A stretch of DNA of 5,498 nt from Oscillospiraceae bacterium (GTDB lineage Bacteria; Bacillota; Clostridia; Christensenellales; Aristaeellaceae): contig JAISBH010000107.1 in NCBI GenBank assembly GCA_031266295.1, positions 1 to 5,498 of the forward strand, read 5' to 3'. The translations under genes and the position numbers were made by a program. This document shows positions 1 to 5,452 of this stretch, in pieces (the stretch's first letter is position 1; each line of letters opens with the position of its first letter). Under the pieces are notes generated by a model, which did no database searches, had not been told where the DNA came from, and was given only the letters and a program-made list of their open reading frames with translations.

Positions 1-270
1 GCGGCGGTCGAAGGCTAGGCCTTCACCCCGCCGGGTGACGATATACCCTCGCAGCTTCGGGCTTTCGCCTGTCAGCAGGTCGGATATGTCCACCTTCAGC
101 GTCTCCGCGATGTTGAACAGGTGCGAAAATGAAAAGTCCACCTCGCCCGACTCATATGCCGTGTATTCCTCGGCAGTCATGCCGGATTTCTCGGCGACCT
201 GATCCTGCGTGAGCGCGAGGGTCTCACGCAGGTCACGAATTCGGAACGCAATCTCTTGAATCTGGCTCAT
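1..270 (-). CDS. XRE-family HTH regulator, probably with C-terminal cupin (partial, 3' end outside window)
   Basis: The ATG at 270-268 opens a frame that runs off the left edge after 90 codons; the protein begins MSQIQEIAFRIRDLRE. Residues of about 8-64 form a lambda-repressor-like helix-turn-helix (LTQDQVAEKSGMTAEEYTAYESG, then a helix ending in VDISDLLTG). The following SPKLRGYIVTRRGEGLAFDRR resembles the linker and first strand of a cupin_2 domain in clostridial XRE-cupin regulators. Members of that group are often found next to an AMP-binding acyl-CoA ligase, which could be checked to the left of this window. A GGAGG site (278-282) lies 7 nt before the ATG and a consensus promoter lies upstream. 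It probably acts as a DNA-binding, ligand-sensing repressor or activator. The HTH call is firm. The cupin is inferred from the linker only, and the ligand and targets are unknown. Confidence 0.85.
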   Translation of the reverse strand, partial: MSQIQEIAFRIRDLRETLALTQDQVAEKSGMTAEEYTAYESGEVDFSFSHLFNIAETLKVDISDLLTGESPKLRGYIVTRRGEGLAFDRR

Positions 271-291
271 TGTGATACCTCCGCTTTACAA

Positions 292-320
292 AAATTATAG
301 GGTATTGGGCGAAATTATAG
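292..320. repeat. Direct repeat over the -10 region of the XRE-cupin promoter
   Basis: On the plus strand AAATTATAG occurs at 292-300 and 312-320, exactly 20 bp apart, about two helical turns. Similarity continues downstream of each copy, with roughly 14 of 18 positions shared. One copy covers the promoter -10 and the other covers the start of the leader. This fits a pair of operator sites, perhaps for self-regulation by the HTH protein, but it could also be a duplicated -10 element. Binding is inference. Confidence 0.45.
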
Positions 321-342
321 CGGATTAGCAGAATAATGTCAA
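294..342 (-). promoter_or_regulatory. Consensus sigma-A promoter of the XRE-cupin gene
   Basis: Read on the minus strand, TTGACA (342-337) is followed by a 17-bp spacer and TATAAT (319-314). Both hexamers match the consensus fully at the optimal spacing. Transcription would start near 307, giving a leader of about 35 nt that contains the GGAGG site. A second TATAAT (299-294) lies 20 bp downstream but has no matching -35. Such a strong promoter on a regulator gene suggests that repression holds it in check. Confidence 0.85.
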
Positions 343-349
343 CGCCGTT

Positions 350-365
350 CATGAGGGTTTTCATG
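350..365. repeat. Short inverted repeat between helD and the XRE-cupin promoter
   Basis: CATGA (350-354) and TCATG (361-365) are perfect 5-bp arms around 6 nt. The repeat lies just after the helD stop and 7 bp upstream of the -35 of the next promoter. No run of T follows on either strand, so it is a poor terminator. It may be an operator half-site pair or chance. Confidence 0.25.
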
Positions 366-369
366 GATT

Positions 370-2682
370 TTATGGAAGATTATTCAACAATCCCGACCGT
401 TCTCCCTGCCAGAATATGTATAGCCTATGCAGCGCTCGCGTCGCGCACACATACAGCAGTCGCGCGTGATACGCGTCAAAAGGATACCATCGCTCCCCGG
501 CGTCGCAGATGATCACAGCGTCGAACTCGAGTCCCTTCGTATGCGCGGCGGATACCGCGACCAACCCGTTACCGTACGAATCCTCACGCGCGTCGAGTAG
601 GCTGGCGTTCATAGATCGCGGCAGCGCGGCGAATAACGCCTTCGCGCGGGTGAATGTCCTCTCCGTTAGCGCGATGGAATTATACCCTATAGCGCGGAGT
701 TCGCCCACTATATGTTCAATTTTGGCGATCAATCGTCTCTGACTCTCCACTTGCTCGAATATCGGCGCCGCTCCACGGCGCGGGACGGGTTGCGCCGGTT
801 CCGTGCCAGGGATCGGGAATGTGGCGGCGATCTTATTTGCGAGCGTCATTGTCTCGATCGTGTTGCGGTAGCTGACCGTGAGGCTGCGCATTGCCGCGCG
901 TTTCGCGAACGCTTCGTCCAGCAATATATGCCAGTCGCTCAACCCCTGCCGCGCGCGTATTCCTTGGTTCAGATCGCCGACAATCGTGAACGAATCGTGT
1001 CCCAGCGCCGACCGTAAGAACCGGAACTGGTATGGCGACGCATCCTGCGCTTCATCTATTACTATGTGCCGAGCCTCAAACTTCGGCAGGCCGGATACTC
1101 GCTGTTCTATGGACAGCAGCGGTGCGAGATCAGCGACACGGGCGCGCTTGCGTTCCAATAACGGCAGCGTGCGTTCGGCAATTCTCGTGATCAATTCCCG
1201 CTCGCCGTTATTAAGCGGCAGCGTGCCGCACGCGGATCCCGCGAATCTAAGAAAGTCCGCATAAACGCTCATCGGCGCGAGCGTCGGCCATGACGCGCGC
1301 GTCTCCTTCAAGAATGTTTTTGCGCGATCCTTTGCTTCCTTGACGCGCTGATCGCGGCTGTTGTAGAGTTCGCGCATCATCGCCTGACGTTCCGGGCTGT
1401 CGGACATTTTCGCGGACAACGCGTTCGCGCGTTCGGCGCACGTCGTCTCCAGCCACTCCAGCACGCGGGCGAGAGCGGGCTTCAACTGCCGCTTGATATA
1501 CTTCTCTACCTCGTCTAACCGACGCGCCAGTGGGAACGGCGACAGTTCCGTCAAGAAAATCTCTTGCAGCCGCTCATGGCTGAACAGCGTTACCGGCCCG
1601 AACGTCATGTCCGCGTCCGGCAGCGTTCGCGGTTCCAGATAATCCAGATATGCGTCGATCAATTCCGCAAACCGCAGCGAACCTTGAAATGTCAGCGACT
1701 CGACGGTGAGTTCATCCATGTTGGATTCAAGAGGATCGTCGGCGTCAACGTCGTGTTCGAGCGTCGGGGCCTTCTTGCCCAGCAGCGTCCGCGCGAAGTC
1801 GGCGAATGTGGTCTGCGATACCTGCTCGACGCCCAGATCCGGCAATACAGCCGCGATGTAGTTCAGGAACATCGGGTTTGGCGCGAGTATCAGCACATGC
1901 CGGGGCTGCAGGCGTTGTCTATGCGTATACAGCAGATACGCGACGCGGTGCAGCGCGATAGTAGTCTTACCCGCACCCGCCGCGCCCTGTACGATCAACG
2001 CTTGATCGAGCGGGTGGCGGATGACCTCGTTCTGTTCGGCCTGCAGCGTCGTGACGACCTCTCGCAGGCGGTCGCCTCGCGCTTCGCCCAGCACGCCCTG
2101 CAGGAACGCGTCGCTGCCCGCTATATCCGTGTCAAATATGGAGATCAGCTTGCCGTCCTGTATGCCGAACTGGCGTTTGAGCGTCAACTCGCCTTCGATC
2201 ATGCCATCAGGCGCTTCATACTTCATCGGGCCGACCTGCCCCGCGTAATATAGGTTCGCGATCGGAGCGCGCCAGTCCACCACTATCTGCTCATACGTCT
2301 CGCCGCGCATCACCCCCCACTTGCCGATGTAGTAGGAGCTAGATTGTCCTTTCTCCAAACCCGCAGCGGGTATAAAGTCCACGCGCGTGAAGTATGGCTG
2401 CCGCAACGCCAGTTGCATATTCCGCAGGTTCTGCTCGCGGAACGCATATACGATCTCGGCGACGCCCAGTTCATCGGTATAGCCGCCTTGCGCCTCGACG
2501 CTGCGCTGGCGCAGATCGTGCGCCGCTTCATTGAATGATGGTTCCAGTTTGGCGGTCTCGTCGGCGATCAAGGCTAGGGTATCATGAAGATGCTCGCGTT
2601 CGGCCGGCTCGTCGGAGTGGCCGATGGAGGCGGGAGTGTCTGCAGCGGTCCGATCATCGGCCACGTAAATACCTTCTTTCAT
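370..2682 (-). CDS. helD: HelD, RNA polymerase recycling ATPase (UvrD/SF1-like)
   Basis: The longest reading is 770 aa, close to Bacillus subtilis HelD at about 774. HelD binds core RNA polymerase, opens it and releases it from DNA or nucleic acid using ATP. The charged, helical residues 25-95 fit the coiled-coil arm that enters the secondary channel. HelD signatures follow: PYFTRVDFI (96-104), YIG (118-120), DWRAP (136-140) and EGELTLKRQF (163-172). SF1 motifs are all present: Q-motif region EQN (216-218), Walker A GAAGAGKT (233-240), Walker B VIDEAQD (541-547), motif III GDLNQ (569-573), SYRNT (604-608), HTKGLEFD (714-721) and YVCATRA (744-750). No motif looks damaged, so the ATPase should be active. 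The ATG at 2682 has no Shine-Dalgarno; a GTG at 2664 (codon 7) does, so the protein may be 764 aa. It is transcribed away from the citrate synthase gene. The family call is firm; the cellular role follows from the family. Confidence 0.93.
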   Translation of the reverse strand: MKEGIYVADDRTAADTPASIGHSDEPAEREHLHDTLALIADETAKLEPSFNEAAHDLRQRSVEAQGGYTDELGVAEIVYAFREQNLRNMQLALRQPYFTRVDFIPAAGLEKGQSSSYYIGKWGVMRGETYEQIVVDWRAPIANLYYAGQVGPMKYEAPDGMIEGELTLKRQFGIQDGKLISIFDTDIAGSDAFLQGVLGEARGDRLREVVTTLQAEQNEVIRHPLDQALIVQGAAGAGKTTIALHRVAYLLYTHRQRLQPRHVLILAPNPMFLNYIAAVLPDLGVEQVSQTTFADFARTLLGKKAPTLEHDVDADDPLESNMDELTVESLTFQGSLRFAELIDAYLDYLEPRTLPDADMTFGPVTLFSHERLQEIFLTELSPFPLARRLDEVEKYIKRQLKPALARVLEWLETTCAERANALSAKMSDSPERQAMMRELYNSRDQRVKEAKDRAKTFLKETRASWPTLAPMSVYADFLRFAGSACGTLPLNNGERELITRIAERTLPLLERKRARVADLAPLLSIEQRVSGLPKFEARHIVIDEAQDASPYQFRFLRSALGHDSFTIVGDLNQGIRARQGLSDWHILLDEAFAKRAAMRSLTVSYRNTIETMTLANKIAATFPIPGTEPAQPVPRRGAAPIFEQVESQRRLIAKIEHIVGELRAIGYNSIALTERTFTRAKALFAALPRSMNASLLDAREDSYGNGLVAVSAAHTKGLEFDAVIICDAGERWYPFDAYHARLLYVCATRALHRLYIFWQGERSGLLNNLP
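2662..2679 (-). promoter_or_regulatory. Ribosome binding site favouring a GTG start for helD
   Basis: On the minus strand AAGAAGG is followed, after 7 nt, by GTG at 2664-2662, in frame as codon 7 of the longest reading. The site itself lies inside the first codons after the ATG at 2682. That ATG is preceded by a hairpin and no purine-rich site. The residues that would be lost (MKEGIY) belong to no visible domain, so GTG at 2664 is the better-supported start. Confidence 0.55.
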
Positions 2683-2686
2683 TAAT

Positions 2687-2700
2687 GCGCTTTAGAGCGC
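2687..2700 (-). promoter_or_regulatory. Hairpin at the predicted 5' end of the helD mRNA
   Basis: GCGCT and AGCGC form a perfect 5-bp stem with a CTAA loop. It begins a few nt after the predicted transcription start (about 2702) and ends 4 nt before the ATG at 2682. It could be an operator, a 5' stabilising hairpin or an inhibitor of initiation at that ATG. No T-run follows, so it is not a terminator. Confidence 0.4.
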
Positions 2701-2708
2701 GTCCTTTC

Positions 2709-2738
2709 AGTATAGCATAAGGCGGTGCGTGAATTCAA
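2709..2738 (-). promoter_or_regulatory. Promoter of helD
   Basis: On the minus strand TTGAAT (2738-2733) is followed by an 18-bp spacer and TATACT (2714-2709). A TG one base before the -10 makes it an extended -10 element. Predicted start is near 2702, about 20 nt before the ATG and 38 nt before the GTG start. The very short leader to the ATG is another argument for the GTG. Confidence 0.7.
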
Positions 2739-2744
2739 GAACAT

Positions 2745-2759
2745 GCAAGGCCTCCTTGC
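2745..2759. repeat. Inverted repeat upstream of the helD promoter
   Basis: GCAAGG (2745-2750) and CCTTGC (2754-2759) are perfect 6-bp arms around 3 nt. The repeat sits 6 bp upstream of the helD -35. It may be a regulator site in the divergent region. A TTTT follows on the plus strand 4 nt later, but no plus-strand gene precedes it, so a terminator role has no purpose visible here. Confidence 0.35.
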
Positions 2760-2868
2760 GGCTGTTTTAGTTGCTCTCACTCCCAGTATGCCACAAGATC
2801 CTTGCTTCCTTTATGTCCTCGTTACCTAGCTCCCGTACCCTAACACTGCTGGTATTTTGTTTATGAAA

Positions 2869-2884
2869 ACCACTCTTGCGTGGT
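2869..2884. promoter_or_regulatory. Inverted repeat overlapping the citrate synthase -35 (possible operator)
   Basis: ACCAC (2869-2873) and GTGGT (2880-2884) are perfect 5-bp arms around 6 nt, and the repeat covers the -35 hexamer at 2876-2881. A protein bound here would block RNA polymerase, so repression of citrate synthase is the simple reading. The arms are short and chance cannot be excluded. Confidence 0.35.
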
Positions 2885-2904
2885 CAGCAAAATCGCGATA
2901 TACT
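2876..2904 (+). promoter_or_regulatory. Promoter of the citrate synthase gene
   Basis: TTGCGT (2876-2881), a 17-bp spacer and TATACT (2899-2904) form a plausible sigma-A promoter with a weak -35 and a good -10. Start would be near 2911, giving a leader of about 22 nt that holds the ribosome binding site. The weak -35 fits regulated expression. Confidence 0.65.
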
Positions 2905-2919
2905 GTAATGATGCAAGAA

Positions 2920-2926
2920 AGAGGTG
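2920..2926 (+). promoter_or_regulatory. Ribosome binding site setting the citrate synthase start
   Basis: AGAGGTG matches the anti-Shine-Dalgarno and lies 6 nt before ATG at 2933. An in-frame GTG at 2924 would give three more residues but is itself part of this site, so ATG 2933 is the better start. Confidence 0.75.
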
Positions 2927-2932
2927 TCGAAC

Positions 2933-4270
2933 ATGCAGCATGCATTATCCGAACTATGCACGCAGATGACGGATGCGTATAGCATCCCGGCGGAACAGTT
3001 TGAACATGAATCCGTGAAGCGCGGTTTGCGCAACACGGACGGCACGGGCGTTATCGCGGGAGTGACGCGGATAGGCAGCGTGCGCGGCTACCATATGGAG
3101 GATGGCGTTCCGGTTCCTGCGGAAGGCAGGCTGTATTATCGCGGCATCGACGTGATGGATATTGTGCGCGCGCACAACAGCGCGGGGACGTTTGGGTTCG
3201 AGGAAGTCTCATACCTGCTGCTGCTTGGACGCCTGCCCGACGACAGCCAGTACACATTGTTTAAATCTATCCTCGAGAGCGCGCGGAAATTGCCAGACGG
3301 ATTTTTTGAGGACATGATACTGAAAGCGCCCAGCGCCAACGTGATGAATAAACTGAGCCGCTCTGTGCTCGCGCTGTACTCTTCCGACCCGTGCCCCGAC
3401 GATATGTCAAGCGAGAATCTGGTGCGCCAGTCGATCGAATTGATCGCGCGGCTGCCTGTAATCGTAGCGGACGCGTATGCGGTCAAGCGGCATTACTATG
3501 ACAAGCAGTCGCTGCTGATACATACGCCGGCGGAAGGCTCCGTAGCGGAGAATTTCCTGCATATGCTGCGCAGCGATAATTGTTATACGCGAGAAGAGGC
3601 GTTGCTGCTGGATCTTATGCTGATTCTGCACGCGGAGCATGGCGGCGGTAACAACAGCGCGTTTGCTTGCCGCGTGCTTGCGTCCACAGGGACGGATACC
3701 TATGGGTGCATAGCGGGCGCGATCAACTCGCTGAAGGGTCCGCTGCACGGTGGAGCGAATCAGAAAGTAATGGAGATGTTTCGCGATATACACGCGCACG
3801 TAACCGATCCAACTGACGAGGAAGAGATATATAGATATTTGTGCAAGGTGCGTGACCGAGAGGCGGGCGATCGCACGGGCAAGATATACGGTCTGGGTCA
3901 CGCAGTATATACCATAAGTGATCCGCGCGCGGTGCTGTTGAAGCAATGCGTAGCGGCGCTGGCTCGCAAGACTGCGCAGACGAACGCGTTCCAGCTGATG
4001 GAGCGGATTGAGCGTCAAGGTACGCGAGCGCTCTACGCGAAGCTGGGAACAAAAAAGCGCCTATGCGCGAACGTGGATATGTACAGCGGATTAGTGTATC
4101 AGATGCTGGGCATACCAGAGGAGTTATTCACGCCGTTGTTCGCAATCGCGAGGATAGCGGGCTGGTGCGCGCATCGCATAGAGGAGGCACTGACAGGCAA
4201 CCGTATAATTCGTCCCGCCTACCGCGCGATGATGGAGCGTACAGAGTACGTCGCGATGGATGCGCGGTAG
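2933..4270 (+). CDS. gltA: Citrate/2-methylcitrate synthase
   Basis: The 445-aa protein (counting from ATG 2933) condenses oxaloacetate with acetyl-CoA, or possibly propionyl-CoA, in the cytoplasm. The citrate synthase fold is complete: YRGIDV near residue 69, LHAEHGGGN (His233 and His236), GPLHGGAN (catalytic His272), GLGHAVY (His323) and NVDMYSG (catalytic Asp382), followed by a C-terminal RIIRPAYR segment. All three catalytic residues are present. The position after His323 is Ala, where the E. coli enzyme has Arg; this matches my recollection of clostridial citrate/2-methylcitrate synthases rather than damage. The length fits that group. The gene has its own promoter and stands alone: no aconitase, isocitrate dehydrogenase or prp gene lies in the window. 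In anaerobes such an enzyme usually feeds 2-oxoglutarate and glutamate synthesis. Acetyl-CoA versus propionyl-CoA preference cannot be decided from sequence. The gene symbol is a family-level label. Confidence 0.92.
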   Translation: MQHALSELCTQMTDAYSIPAEQFEHESVKRGLRNTDGTGVIAGVTRIGSVRGYHMEDGVPVPAEGRLYYRGIDVMDIVRAHNSAGTFGFEEVSYLLLLGRLPDDSQYTLFKSILESARKLPDGFFEDMILKAPSANVMNKLSRSVLALYSSDPCPDDMSSENLVRQSIELIARLPVIVADAYAVKRHYYDKQSLLIHTPAEGSVAENFLHMLRSDNCYTREEALLLDLMLILHAEHGGGNNSAFACRVLASTGTDTYGCIAGAINSLKGPLHGGANQKVMEMFRDIHAHVTDPTDEEEIYRYLCKVRDREAGDRTGKIYGLGHAVYTISDPRAVLLKQCVAALARKTAQTNAFQLMERIERQGTRALYAKLGTKKRLCANVDMYSGLVYQMLGIPEELFTPLFAIARIAGWCAHRIEEALTGNRIIRPAYRAMMERTEYVAMDAR

Positions 4271-4452
4271 TTGAACATGTGTACGGCACAGCCATCTCTG
4301 CGCGTTATGGCGTAAGGGTCAATTATATGTGCGGCTCACCCTCGCGCAACCCAACCCTGCGTAATACTCGTTTGTCTGTTGCGGCGGGATGCTGTTCGGT
4401 TTGCGGATCGGATGCGCCTCAAATTACTGGCGCCCCGCCACTATGACGTAAG
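4271..4452. other. Intergenic stretch without a recognisable gene
   Basis: No start codon with a ribosome binding site opens a convincing frame here. There is no intrinsic terminator directly behind the citrate synthase stop. The only structure noted is a weak 5-bp inverted repeat, GCGCC (4414-4418) and GGCGC (4429-4433). It may be the 3' UTR of the citrate synthase mRNA, running on to the terminator at 4581-4611. Confidence 0.5.
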
Positions 4453-4467
4453 TTGACAGATTCCTCG

Positions 4468-4473
4468 TATAAT
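4468..4473 (+). promoter_or_regulatory. TATAAT -10 element upstream of the candidate small RNA
   Basis: A perfect TATAAT is present. The best -35 at a tolerable distance is ATGACG (4443-4448, 19-bp spacer, 4 of 6 matches). A perfect TTGACA lies at 4453-4458, but only 9 bp away, too near for normal sigma-A use. Transcription would begin near A4480. The -10 is clear; the promoter as a whole is moderate. Confidence 0.45.
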
Positions 4474-4479
4474 GTAGTC

Positions 4480-4611
4480 AGGTTATCGCGGAGACAAAAC
4501 CTGCGAGAGCCGGTACAATAGCGGAGGGCGGAGGGTTCAAGTTTCGCACCCTGCAATGCTACGCAGGGCGGGGCACGATTAGAAGCCTAACCGGTTGTTA
4601 GGCTTCTTTTT
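4480..4611 (+). ncRNA. Candidate small structured RNA, family not recognised
   Basis: The stretch between the TATAAT and the strong terminator would give an RNA of about 130 nt with no usable reading frame. It can form a 5' hairpin, CAGGTT (4479-4484) with AACCTG (4498-4503), and an internal hairpin, CCCTGC (4549-4554) with GCAGGG (4563-4568), before the terminator stem. Between them GCGGAGG occurs twice in tandem (4521-4534), purine-rich and able to imitate ribosome binding sites. GGTTA near the 5' end can also pair with TAACC inside the terminator stem, so two exclusive folds are possible. No plus-strand gene follows, so it is not a leader of one in this window. It could be an independent RNA or the processed 3' end of the citrate synthase mRNA. 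I compared it from memory with SRP RNA, 6S RNA, tmRNA, RNase P and common riboswitches and found no match. Confidence 0.4.
4581..4611 (+). terminator. Strong intrinsic terminator
   Basis: AGAAGCCTAAC (4581-4591) and GTTAGGCTTCT (4597-4607) form a perfect 11-bp stem with a 5-nt loop, followed by T at 4608-4611. The stem is followed by AATCG on the minus strand, so it works only for plus-strand transcripts: the candidate small RNA, the citrate synthase mRNA, or both. Confidence 0.9.
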
Positions 4612-4635
4612 CGCTATTACTATGATGCTATAGCG
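4612..4635. repeat. Inverted repeat behind the terminator
   Basis: CGCTAT (4612-4617) and ATAGCG (4630-4635) are perfect 6-bp arms around 12 nt. The repeat lies between the convergent transcripts, 13 bp past the stop of the minus-strand gene. On that strand it is followed by A rather than T residues, so it is not a classical terminator. It might mark the 3' end of that mRNA. Confidence 0.25.
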
Positions 4636-4648
4636 CTCGCCGCCAGCA

Positions 4649-5389
4649 TTATACCTTCTTGGTCTTGCCCGCCCGCGTCTTTGTCTTTGCCACGGGTTTT
4701 ACTTCCTCAATCTCAGCGGCGACCGTCTTCGCCTTCCTAATCTTTACGGGAGCGACGGCCACTGCCTCCGCAGCATTGACAGGCTTGGCTTTTTCGGGCT
4801 CGACAGCTGGAACGGAGTCGCCGTACTTCTTGCGTACCTTGCGCTTCGCCTCGGGGACGGCGGCGACGTCGGCGGGATTCACGGGTTCCTTTACCGGAAC
4901 GAACGGTGTGGACGGCTTCCGGACCGGTTTGGTTTTGGGTTTATCCTCCTCGACAGGCTCTGGCGCGGGTTTAGGCGGGTGTGTTATGGCCTTGGTCGGC
5001 AGGGGTTCGGCGATGATCGGCTTGGATTTGGATTTCGCGACGGGTTTCACTGCTTGAACCGCGCGATTCTCGGCGTCTTTGGCCTTCTTCGCCTCTTTAA
5101 CTTCTTTAAACTCTTTCGCTAGTAATGCCTCTTTAGCCTCTTTTGTTTCTTTTGCGTTCGACTTGGCGGTATCGGAGACGGCCTTCTTGAGTTCCTTGGC
5201 GTTCCTGTCGGCGATCTTTTCGTCGGTCTCGTTGACTGCATCAGGCGCGGAGTCGATATCTGCATCGTCTTTCACGGCGGACATCTTCACAACGACCTTG
5301 CCGTATTTGAGCAGGTAGATATCCTCCTGCATAGCTTTCGTAAGGTATTTCTTGATATTTTTCTTGAAATCCGTCACGGTCAGCTGCAT
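4649..5389 (-). CDS. Phd/YefM antitoxin-like N-terminus with long Lys/Ala/Pro-rich tail
   Basis: The protein has 246 aa. Residues 1-38 (MQLTVTDFKKNIKKYL, then EDIYLLKYGKVVVKMSA) resemble the Phd/YefM antitoxin DNA-binding domain, including the F-K-x-N, Y-L, E-D-I and G-K positions. Ordinary Phd antitoxins are about 60-90 aa, and end in a short toxin-binding tail. Here about 200 residues of low complexity follow: an acidic stretch (41-57), a Lys/Glu/Ala-rich probable helix (61-109) and a proline-rich basic part (114-246) with KPV-like repeats, ending KTRAGKTKKV. I count 49 Lys in 246, and no Cys or Trp. The tail resembles histone H1-like nucleoid proteins in composition. There is no signal peptide or membrane segment. 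No toxin gene follows; the next gene is convergent. A perfect AAGGAGG site supports the start. It may be a nucleoid or DNA-binding protein derived from an antitoxin; function is not established. Confidence 0.75.
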   Translation of the reverse strand: MQLTVTDFKKNIKKYLTKAMQEDIYLLKYGKVVVKMSAVKDDADIDSAPDAVNETDEKIADRNAKELKKAVSDTAKSNAKETKEAKEALLAKEFKEVKEAKKAKDAENRAVQAVKPVAKSKSKPIIAEPLPTKAITHPPKPAPEPVEEDKPKTKPVRKPSTPFVPVKEPVNPADVAAVPEAKRKVRKKYGDSVPAVEPEKAKPVNAAEAVAVAPVKIRKAKTVAAEIEEVKPVAKTKTRAGKTKKV

Positions 5390-5397
5390 TAAACAGT

Positions 5398-5404
5398 CCT
5401 CCTT
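5398..5404 (-). promoter_or_regulatory. Perfect Shine-Dalgarno of the Phd-like gene
   Basis: AAGGAGG on the minus strand lies 8 nt before ATG at 5389. This is the strongest ribosome binding site in the window and predicts high translation, as expected of an abundant protein. I found no convincing promoter between it and the right edge. Confidence 0.85.
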
Positions 5405-5452
5405 ATTATGTACCTATTTGCAAAGATATGCTCAATACGTGCGATTATTCAC

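Noticed and set aside
1564..2253. Long plus-strand open frame (229 codons) opposite helD
   Set aside because: It lies wholly antisense to well-conserved HelD motifs, has an Arg/Gln-rich shadow composition and no ribosome binding site.
2924..2932. GTG at 2924 as the citrate synthase start
   Set aside because: The GTG is part of the AGAGGTG ribosome binding site that serves ATG 2933, so it cannot also be the start under normal initiation.
4063..4446. Open frame overlapping the end of the citrate synthase gene and continuing to 4446
   Set aside because: It is a different-frame shadow of the citrate synthase, with no ribosome binding site and no recognisable domain in the non-overlapping part.
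4535..4550. GGTTCAAG as a tRNA T-loop
   Set aside because: The flanking bases do not form the T-stem, and no acceptor, D or anticodon arms can be placed around it.
4545..4575. Resemblance of the CCCTGC hairpin region to the Alu-domain hairpin of Bacillus-type SRP RNA
   Set aside because: A few bases around the hairpin loop look alike, but the conserved GGTAGCGGTGCC-type segment and the SRP core with its GGAA loop are missing.
4581..4611. Terminator at 4581-4611 acting for both convergent genes
   Set aside because: On the minus strand the stem is followed by AATCG and preceded by an A-run, with no T-tract, so only plus-strand termination is supported.
4659..5318. Plus-strand open frames opposite the Phd-like gene
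   Set aside because: Their Ala/Ser/Phe/Gly-rich products are the mirror of the Lys/Ala/Pro tail codons, and no start signal was seen.
5397..5420. CATAAT directly upstream of the Phd-like ribosome binding site as a -10
   Set aside because: Transcription would start inside or after the Shine-Dalgarno, and the only TTGA-type -35 is 19 bp away with poor agreement.
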